From Actinomycetes bacterium (GTDB lineage: Bacteria; Actinomycetota; Acidimicrobiia; Acidimicrobiales; SZUA-35), in NCBI GenBank assembly GCA_024227975.1, contig JAAETV010000283.1, positions 1 to 13,749 on the forward strand: DNA of 13,749 nt, written 5' to 3'. Below, one piece after another: positions 8,568 through 13,749 of the stretch. The notes beneath the pieces were generated by a model. It ran no database searches, was not told where the DNA came from, and saw only the letters and a program-made list of their open reading frames with translations. Positions within the stretch are counted from its first letter, which is position 1; every line of letters starts with the position of its first letter. A program made the position numbers and the translations under genes.

Positions 8568-11330
8568 ATGACAGATATTCCCCCAACCCGCCACCATACG
8601 AACCGCCCCGGCCCCATCCGCCGATCGGGTTCGGCTGACGACGCTGTCGGACAGATACTGGGTGATCGATACCGATTGTTGGCCCCCCTCGGATCGGGAG
8701 CATCGGCCTGGGTCTACCTGGCCGAAGACGTGCTCCTGGGCCGTCGGGTCGCGGTCAAGTGCCTGCGGCCGGGTCTGAAGGAGGAGGAGCGGTTTCTCCG
8801 TCGATTCCGGGCCGAGGCCAAAGCGGCAGCGGCCCTGAGCCACCCCAACCTGCTGGCTGTCTATGACTGGGGTGAAGCCCCGACCCCCTACCTCGTGACC
8901 GAGGTTCTCCTCGGGGGCTCTCTGTTGGAGATCCTCAATCGTTCCACGGGGTTGTCCCCGTCCCAGGGCCTGCTGGTTGGCCTCCAGGTGGCGCAAGGGC
9001 TGAACTACGCTCACGAGCTCGGCATCGTCCATCGGGACATCAAGCCGGCGAACCTTCTCTTCGGAGAGGAAGGGCGGCTCCGCATAGCCGATTTTGGCAT
9101 TGCCAGGGCTATGGCCGAAGCGGCCTGGGTCGAACCTGAAGGAGTGTTGGTGGGAACGGCGCGCTACGCCGCCCCCGAACAGGCCTTGGGGCAGGTCGTC
9201 TCCGGTGCCGCCGACGTCTACTCTCTCGCCCTCACCATCATCGAGGCCGTCACCGGCAAAGTGCCTTTGTTGCAGGAGCATGCCCTGGCCACCATGGTGC
9301 TCCGTCAAGACGTCGATCTGGGTCCCCAGCCCGAACTGGGGGCCCTCGGCGACGCCCTACAACTGGCAGGGCGGGCTGACCCCGCCTCACGGCCGACCGC
9401 AGCTGAATTGATCGAATCCCTGACTAGGGCGGCCCGGGCCTTGCCCCGCCCTCGGCGGCTATCTCTTGTTGTCTCCTACCGCCAGCATGATCTCACCAGC
9501 GGCGCCGCCGACGAGGCGGAGGCCGATGTCGATACCTCGGAATCCGAGATCGAAATGGATGAGGTCGATTTACGCTCCGACGACGAGGTCGACCTCCGCC
9601 ATGACGACGGCGACGACGCCGACGACGGTGGGGAGGGCGGGCCAGATGAGCCGCGACTTCAGCCCGGTGAATGGGTCAAGTCTCGGCCCATCCCCAAGCC
9701 AAACCCCCTATACGGCACGGTCCTGCAGCGGCCGCCGATAGCCCCTTGGCTCGGCGGGCTGCCAAGCCCCGCCGCCGGTGGTGGCACGAGTCCCCGTAGC
9801 GGTATCGGGTCGAACCCCCGAGCCGCCGCTCCGGAGCACAGAGCCTCAGAATACCGAGCACCTGAGCACCGAGCACCTGAGCCCGAGGCATCTGAGCCCG
9901 GAGCGCCTGAGCACGGAGTATCTGAGCCCGGAGCCCCCGAGCACGACGCACCTGACGCCAAGACACCCGAGCCGTCGGCGCCGATCTCAGAGCGGGCCCT
10001 CGACGTCGAGGCGTTTCTGTCCGAGCCCTCAGTACCGGTTCAACCGAAGTCGAAGACGTCCCCCGCATCGACGGAGCGTCACTCCGATGATATTCCTCTC
10101 GCTAGGAAGCACGAGCCGACCGCACCGGCTCCGATCAAGCTGAAGCGAGTCGCTGACTTGCGTCATCCGGTGCCCTCTCCCCCCACCCCTGAGGTCCCCG
10201 AAGTAGGCAAGGCCCCGGGCCTGGTGGCTCCTACCTGGGCCCAGCCGAATCGTGAGCCAGAAGCAGCACGTACCCCCCCACTGTCTTCGGTCCTGTCGGC
10301 CTTTTCGGAGCCAGGCGCTACCCAGCCGCCGCCTCCGACAGCATCCGCGGTCGAAGCGTCGGCCTCCGTTCTCCCGTTGCCGACCGTCAAGGTAGAGCGG
10401 CTTCGTCCGCGCCTCCCGCTCGTGGTGGCCCTGATCGTCGGGTCGGTAGTTGCCGCCATCATCACCATCCTCGTAGTACCTGCCCTCCGCTCGTCGACGC
10501 CTCCGCCGACGACCCTGGCCCCTCGGACCTTGCCCCTGGTTGGTGACTATGTTGGATCGACCGTAGGTGAGGTGGAAGCCGAGGCGGACACCAACAATTG
10601 GGAGCTGGTGATTGTCGAGGAGTACCGAGCCACCACCGAGGCGGGTGAGATCGCCAGCCAGGACCCGACCACTGGAGCCCTGGCCCCCGGGGCGGAGTTG
10701 ACCATTGTTGTCTCTCTAGGACCGGAGTTCAGCCCCGTACCTCCGCTGGTCGGACTGACCACTGAGGAGGCAGCGGCCGCCTTGACTGAGGCTGGCCTGG
10801 CTGTTGGCAACCTGATCAAGGAATTCAACGACGAGATCGCCTCGGGTGTGGTCGTAGCTATCTACACAGACGGAGAGGAACCCGGTACCGAGGTCGCAGC
10901 GGGGACCGCCATCGATCTGGTCATCAGTACCGGGGGAGGGTCGGCAGAAGCCCTCCCGTCGTTCGTTGGCCTCTCCCTCGAGGTGGCCCTGGCCCAAGCC
11001 GACGAGCTTGGTCTGGTGGTGACGGAGGAAGAGGCCTACAACGAGATCTATGACGAGGGGTTCGTCTTCGACCACACCCCGCCGACCGATGCACCGTTCA
11101 CCCCTGGCGACGAGCTGACGCTGGTTCTCTCCCGAGGCTCCGCCTTCGCCACCATCCCCAACATGACTGGGATCGACCCGGCCGAGGCTGCCGACCGGCT
11201 CGTCGAAGCCGGTTTCACCGTCATCGACACGATCGGTCCCCCCAATCAGCCGGTTCTGTCGACCAGTCCCGCCGCTGGGGAGTCCCGAAGCAAGGGAACC
11301 GGTGTCGTCATCCGCACCTCCAAGTCCTGA
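8568..11330 (+). CDS. PknB-like transmembrane Ser/Thr protein kinase with four PASTA domains
   Basis: The protein has 920 residues. The kinase domain (about 33-290) has the Gly loop LGSGASAWVY (41-50), K64 in VAVK, E83 in helix C, HRDIKPAN (155-162), DFG (175-177), APE (202-204), D216 and R275, so all catalytic residues are present. The activation loop has Glu at 189 and 191 where M. tuberculosis PknB has its phosphorylated T171 and T173. A ~320-residue low-complexity linker follows, with an acidic Asp/Glu stretch (311-360), ten pentapeptide repeats (421-470) and Pro/Ser/Glu-rich sequence. One membrane helix (about 617-641) leads to four extracellular PASTA repeats (about 655-720, 723-789, 793-857, 859-920), which in the family bind peptidoglycan fragments or lipid II. 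Type II topology is expected. The gene stands alone, not beside the ftsW/PBP/phosphatase genes that usually accompany pknB. Confidence 0.95.
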   Translation: MTDIPPTRHHTNRPGPIRRSGSADDAVGQILGDRYRLLAPLGSGASAWVYLAEDVLLGRRVAVKCLRPGLKEEERFLRRFRAEAKAAAALSHPNLLAVYDWGEAPTPYLVTEVLLGGSLLEILNRSTGLSPSQGLLVGLQVAQGLNYAHELGIVHRDIKPANLLFGEEGRLRIADFGIARAMAEAAWVEPEGVLVGTARYAAPEQALGQVVSGAADVYSLALTIIEAVTGKVPLLQEHALATMVLRQDVDLGPQPELGALGDALQLAGRADPASRPTAAELIESLTRAARALPRPRRLSLVVSYRQHDLTSGAADEAEADVDTSESEIEMDEVDLRSDDEVDLRHDDGDDADDGGEGGPDEPRLQPGEWVKSRPIPKPNPLYGTVLQRPPIAPWLGGLPSPAAGGGTSPRSGIGSNPRAAAPEHRASEYRAPEHRAPEPEASEPGAPEHGVSEPGAPEHDAPDAKTPEPSAPISERALDVEAFLSEPSVPVQPKSKTSPASTERHSDDIPLARKHEPTAPAPIKLKRVADLRHPVPSPPTPEVPEVGKAPGLVAPTWAQPNREPEAARTPPLSSVLSAFSEPGATQPPPPTASAVEASASVLPLPTVKVERLRPRLPLVVALIVGSVVAAIITILVVPALRSSTPPPTTLAPRTLPLVGDYVGSTVGEVEAEADTNNWELVIVEEYRATTEAGEIASQDPTTGALAPGAELTIVVSLGPEFSPVPPLVGLTTEEAAAALTEAGLAVGNLIKEFNDEIASGVVVAIYTDGEEPGTEVAAGTAIDLVISTGGGSAEALPSFVGLSLEVALAQADELGLVVTEEEAYNEIYDEGFVFDHTPPTDAPFTPGDELTLVLSRGSAFATIPNMTGIDPAEAADRLVEAGFTVIDTIGPPNQPVLSTSPAAGESRSKGTGVVIRTSKS
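9828..9977 (+). repeat. Ten tandem in-frame 15-bp repeats encoding Ala-Pro-Glu-rich pentapeptides
   Basis: Residues 421-470 of the PASTA kinase are ten consecutive five-residue units of the form [A/V/T]-[P/S]-[E/D]-x-x, for example APEHR, ASEYR, ASEPG, APEHG. At DNA level the copies are 15 bp with a strong GAGC(A/C)C core and diverged third positions, so they are not freshly amplified. They probably form an extended, flexible, negatively charged tether. Copy number may vary between strains. Confidence 0.9.
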
Positions 11331-11333
11331 CCC

Positions 11334-11756
11334 TCAGTCCTCGGCGGTGAACGCTCGCATCTCCCGGTAGAGACCTTCGAGATCGGAATCCGGTTCGTCA
11401 GGCTGGGTGGCCTGGAGGGCGAGGAGTTTGGAGGCATCACCGTCGACGAAGATCCGGCCCGAAAAGAAGGCGACCATCACGGCCTGTTGGTCTCGGGTGA
11501 CGAAGGCGGCCTTGGCTGTTGCGTAGTCGATGGTGATGGTCAGGTCGGGCTTGGCCAGATGGCCGTGCTCGATGATCGTCTGGCCGGCGGTGGAATCGAC
11601 ATGACCTTCGAGCTCCTCATCCCGATGGGGTATTTCCGTGATGACGACATTGAGCCTGACGGGAATGGGTGGGGGTGGCATCTGATCCCGATAGCGAGCC
11701 CGGAGGGCGCGGGCTGCCTCGATCCAAGCATCGGACAGGAAGGGGTGGGCAGCCAC
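11334..11756 (-). CDS. SCP2-type sterol-carrier-like domain protein
   Basis: The product is a small soluble protein of 140 residues. It has an amphipathic N-terminal helix (about 5-23), a Pro-rich turn (27-32), a strand pair, and the SCP2-like core PDLTITIDYATAKAAF (70-85) followed by FFSGRIFVDGDASKLLAL (97-114). These segments match the SCP2 fold, whose members bind lipids or other hydrophobic ligands in a tunnel; no substrate can be inferred. No signal peptide or membrane helix is present, so it should be cytosolic. The GTG start is fixed by a TAGCTT box 6 nt upstream and the absence of a Shine-Dalgarno. It ends 3 nt from the kinase stop (convergent) and is divergent from gatC across 97 bp. 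The family assignment comes from motif pattern alone and is fairly confident. Confidence 0.78.
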   Translation of the reverse strand: MAAHPFLSDAWIEAARALRARYRDQMPPPPIPVRLNVVITEIPHRDEELEGHVDSTAGQTIIEHGHLAKPDLTITIDYATAKAAFVTRDQQAVMVAFFSGRIFVDGDASKLLALQATQPDEPDSDLEGLYREMRAFTAED

Positions 11757-11762
11757 CCCGCC

Positions 11763-11768
11763 AAGCTA
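11763..11768 (-). promoter_or_regulatory. Putative leaderless -10 box (TAGCTT) for the SCP2-domain gene
   Basis: On the minus strand TAGCTT is followed by six bases (GGCGGG) and the GTG at 11756. GGCGGG adjoins the start codon without a spacer, so it is a poor Shine-Dalgarno. The layout mirrors that of gatC on the other strand. Confidence 0.55.
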
Positions 11769-11841
11769 CCTCGTTGGAGTGCCCCGCCCGGCTCGGTCAA
11801 CTGAGCTGGCACCCTCGGTCGGTGCACCGTTCGATACTCCG

Positions 11842-11847
11842 TAGAGT
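11842..11847 (+). promoter_or_regulatory. Putative leaderless -10 box (TAGAGT) for the gatCAB operon
   Basis: TAGAGT, six bases (TGGCTG), then GTG at 11854. There is no purine-rich Shine-Dalgarno in the spacer. The next two genes of the operon, by contrast, have clear Shine-Dalgarno sequences. A 10-bp palindrome (CGGTGCACCG, 11820-11829) sits about where a -35 box or operator would be, but such palindromes are common by chance. Confidence 0.6.
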
Positions 11848-11853
11848 TGGCTG

Positions 11854-12177
11854 GTGACCCAAGACGATCCGGGCAGTCCCGCCCTCACCCGCGACGATGT
11901 GGCCAAGGTGGCCAAGTTGGCCCTCCTCGATCTGACTGATGATGAGCTTGACCTCTTCACCGGCCAGCTGGGAGCGGTACTGGACCGGGCTCGTGACCTC
12001 CAGGCCTTCGATGTGGCCGATGTGCCTCCGACGGCCCACCCCTACCCCTTGGTCAATGTGTTCCGCCCTGACGTCGTCGATACTTCGACCGAGGTGCGAG
12101 ACGAGGCCCTGGCCGCCGCCCCGGCCGAGGAAGACGGGCTCTTCATGGTCCCGCCCGCGTTGGGAGAAGCACCGTGA
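11854..12177 (+). CDS. gatC: Aspartyl/glutamyl-tRNA amidotransferase subunit C
   Basis: GatC (107 residues) is the small subunit that wraps around GatA and ties it to GatB in the GatCAB complex, which converts Glu-tRNA(Gln) to Gln-tRNA(Gln) (and Asp-tRNA(Asn) where needed). The typical features are visible: the N-terminal [22 protein letters not shown] segment (residues 10-31), a helix with the [17 protein letters not shown] pattern (about 37-53), the Pro-rich [16 protein letters not shown] stretch (57-72) and a C-terminal FMVPPAL tail. The length is normal (95-110 in the family). The GTG start is supported by the -10 box 6 nt upstream. Its stop overlaps the gatA start (GTGA), implying translational coupling. 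Confidence 0.95.
   Translation: MTQDDPGSPALTRDDVAKVAKLALLDLTDDELDLFTGQLGAVLDRARDLQAFDVADVPPTAHPYPLVNVFRPDVVDTSTEVRDEALAAAPAEEDGLFMVPPALGEAP
12162..12169 (+). promoter_or_regulatory. Shine-Dalgarno of gatA
   Basis: GGGAGAAG ends 4 nt before the gatA GTG at 12174 and lies inside the gatC 3' end. It supports this GTG as the gatA start. Confidence 0.6.
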
Positions 12178-13628
12178 GCACCACTGGTAGGCCCAGCTCT
12201 GACCTGTCTGCGGTCGATATTGCCAGCGCCGTCCGGGCCGGAACTCGTTCCGCAGCCGAGGTGGTGGACGAGCACCTGGCCCGAATCGCTGAGGGCGATG
12301 GCGAGATCCACGCCTTCAACCATGTGATGGCCGACGAGGCCCGTGCCGCGGCCCGAGCCGTCGACGCAACCGTTGCCTCGGGGGCCGACCCAGGCCCCCT
12401 GGCCGGTGTCCCCGTGGCCCTCAAGGACAACATGTGCACCCGCGGGGTGCCGACCACCTGCTCATCACGGATCCTCGAGGGTTGGAAGCCCCCCTATGAC
12501 GCCACCGTGGTCGAACGGCTGGTAGCGGCCGGAGCCGTCATCGTTGGCAAGACGAACCTGGATGAGTTCGCCATGGGCTCTTCGACGGAGAACTCGGCCT
12601 TCGGGCCGACCCTCAACCCCCATGACACCAGTAGGGTCCCGGGTGGTTCGTCCGGAGGCTCCTCGGCCGCCGTCGCCGCCGGGTTCGTCCCCCTCAGCTT
12701 CGGATCCGACACCGGCGGGTCGATTCGCCAACCGGCGGCCCTGTGCGGAGTGGTCGGACTCAAGCCGACATACGGGGGTGTGAGCCGCTACGGACTGATC
12801 GCCTTCGCCAGCTCCCTCGACCAGATCGGGCCCTTGGCCAACACCGTCGGCGATGCCGCCCTGGCCCTATCTGTCATTGGTGGCCATGACCCCCGCGACT
12901 CGACCTCGATTCCCGAGCCATGCCCTCCGATCCTCGACCATCTCGAGGAGGGGATCGAAGGGTTGCGCATCGGGATTGTCAGTGAGCTGTCGGGGGGTGG
13001 TCTCGACGGGTTCGAGCCCGATGTGTTGGCTCGTACCAGCGATGCGGTAGACGCCCTGACCGCAGCCGGAGCCAAGGTCGAGTCGGTGTCGGTTCCCTCC
13101 ACCGTTGCCGGCTTGTCGGCCTATTACATGATCGCCCCAGCTGAGGCCTCTTCGAATCTGGCCCGCTACGACGGGGTGCGGTACGGGCTCCGCGAGGACG
13201 GCCCAAACACGGCGTCGATGATGGCCGCGTCGCGCACCGCCGGGTTCGGTGAGGAAGTGAAGCGCCGCATCATGTTGGGGACCTACGCCCTCTCGGCCGG
13301 CTATTGGGATGCTTTCTACGGTCAGGCCCAAAGGGTTCGGACCCTGATGATCCGCCAGTTCGAGCGGGTCTATGAGGACTTCGACCTCCTCTTGTCGCCG
13401 ACGTCGCCGTGTGTGGCCTTCGAGCTCGGAGCCAAAGCCGACCCCATCACCATGTATCTCAATGATGTCTGCACCATCCCCTCCAACCTGACCGGCCATC
13501 CCGCCATCTCGGTTCCGTTCGGGACCGATGGTGCCGGCCTACCGATCGGGGTCCAGGTCATGGCCCCCCTGATGGGTGAGGTGGCCATGTTCCGAGCGGC
13601 CCGTGTCCTCGAGGAGGCAGCATCATGA
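12174..13628 (+). CDS. gatA: Glutamyl-tRNA(Gln) amidotransferase subunit A
   Basis: GatA (484 residues) is the amidase subunit of GatCAB: it hydrolyses glutamine and releases ammonia that travels to the GatB site. It is an amidase-signature enzyme with a Ser-cisSer-Lys triad. K84 (in ALKDN), S159 (in [10 protein letters not shown]) and S183 (in [12 protein letters not shown]) have the same spacing as K79, S154 and S178 of Staphylococcus aureus GatA, with S183 the nucleophile. Other family marks are [18 protein letters not shown] (125-142) and [14 protein letters not shown] (about 195-208). Length is typical. The GTG start overlaps the gatC stop and has a good Shine-Dalgarno; the stop overlaps the gatB start (ATGA). 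The mycobacterial operon has pfkA between gatA and gatB; this one does not. Confidence 0.97.
   Translation: MSTTGRPSSDLSAVDIASAVRAGTRSAAEVVDEHLARIAEGDGEIHAFNHVMADEARAAARAVDATVASGADPGPLAGVPVALKDNMCTRGVPTTCSSRILEGWKPPYDATVVERLVAAGAVIVGKTNLDEFAMGSSTENSAFGPTLNPHDTSRVPGGSSGGSSAAVAAGFVPLSFGSDTGGSIRQPAALCGVVGLKPTYGGVSRYGLIAFASSLDQIGPLANTVGDAALALSVIGGHDPRDSTSIPEPCPPILDHLEEGIEGLRIGIVSELSGGGLDGFEPDVLARTSDAVDALTAAGAKVESVSVPSTVAGLSAYYMIAPAEASSNLARYDGVRYGLREDGPNTASMMAASRTAGFGEEVKRRIMLGTYALSAGYWDAFYGQAQRVRTLMIRQFERVYEDFDLLLSPTSPCVAFELGAKADPITMYLNDVCTIPSNLTGHPAISVPFGTDGAGLPIGVQVMAPLMGEVAMFRAARVLEEAAS
13612..13617 (+). promoter_or_regulatory. Shine-Dalgarno of gatB
   Basis: AGGAGG lies 7 nt before the gatB ATG at 13625, inside the gatA 3' end. 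It is the strongest Shine-Dalgarno in the window and fixes the gatB start. Confidence 0.7.
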
Positions 13629-13749
13629 GCACCCCCGTCTTGACCAGCGAGACAACCGAGACCAACGCCAGTACCCACCCCGGTGATCAGGATCTTCTGG
13701 CCGATGGCTGGGAGCTCATCATCGGGCTGGAGGTCCACGCCGAGCTGGC
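13625..13749 (+). CDS. gatB: Aspartyl/glutamyl-tRNA amidotransferase subunit B, 5' part only
   Basis: Only the first 41 codons are in the window; the gene runs off the right edge. GatB is the kinase-like subunit that binds the misacylated tRNA, phosphorylates its glutamyl side chain and amidates it with ammonia from GatA. The diagnostic N-terminal signature [13 protein letters not shown] is at residues 29-41. It is preceded by a 28-residue Thr/Ser-rich stretch that is longer than in many GatB proteins and has no recognisable motif. The ATG overlaps the gatA stop by four bases, and a strong Shine-Dalgarno 7 nt upstream supports this start. Confidence 0.93.
   Translation, partial: MSTPVLTSETTETNASTHPGDQDLLADGWELIIGLEVHAEL

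Noticed and set aside
9828..9977. Tandem repeats considered as a CRISPR or non-coding satellite
   Set aside because: The units are 15 bp, contiguous without spacers, in frame with the kinase gene, and diverge mainly by codon wobble, so they are a protein repeat.
11820..11829. Perfect palindrome CGGTGCACCG upstream of gatC as an operator
   Set aside because: About a dozen perfect 10-bp palindromes are expected by chance in a window this size, and no second copy supports it. I mention it only under the gatC promoter.
12867..13499. 210-residue open frame antisense to gatA (and a 253-residue one at 1944-2705 antisense to the desulfurase)
   Set aside because: Both mirror well-conserved genes, lack start signals or family motifs, and have the codon-shadow composition of the opposite strand.

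Overview
The window is a GC-rich, densely packed piece of an actinobacterial chromosome. The lineage is probably Acidimicrobiia or a close relative, but that is an inference. Three things point there: the strong G/C third-position bias, the frequent GTG starts, and the order cysteine desulfurase - mnmA - ... - ligA - ... - gatC - gatA - gatB, which resembles the iscS-trmU-...-ligA-...-gatC-gatA-...-gatB region of Mycobacterium. I see no tRNA, rRNA, insertion sequence, CRISPR array or prophage. No stretch longer than about 105 bases lacks a gene.

Layout. (1) 1-1658: a divergent pair, a SpoIIM/DUF95 membrane protein on the minus strand (cut by the left edge, GTG start) and an RDD-family membrane protein on the plus strand. 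They share a 21-bp intergenic promoter. (2) 1683-4926: a tightly overlapping tRNA-modification operon. A cysteine desulfurase supplies sulfur to MnmA (s2U34), followed by a Sua5/TsaC-type enzyme (t6A37). (3) 4931-12177: strict strand alternation, in which minus-strand genes (a six-helix membrane protein, a membrane-anchored secreted protein and an SCP2-domain protein) sit between plus-strand genes (ligA, a PASTA Ser/Thr kinase, gatC). Every tail-to-tail pair is separated by 4 nt or less, or overlaps. (4) 11854-13749: the gatCAB operon for Gln-tRNA(Gln) formation by transamidation. gatB is cut by the right edge.

None of the genes is an obviously new system. The most interesting signals are: (a) six of the seven genes that begin a transcription unit and have a candidate -10 box close upstream carry TANNNT 6-9 nt before the start codon and no usable Shine-Dalgarno, a pattern of leaderless transcription, whereas genes inside operons lack it and two of them (gatA, gatB) have clear Shine-Dalgarno sequences; (b) the spoIIM-like and RDD genes appear to share one overlapping bidirectional -10 box; (c) the PASTA kinase has glutamates where PknB has its two autophosphorylated activation-loop threonines, plus a very long disordered linker with ten in-frame pentapeptide repeats; (d) convergent genes are packed with no room for terminators between them.
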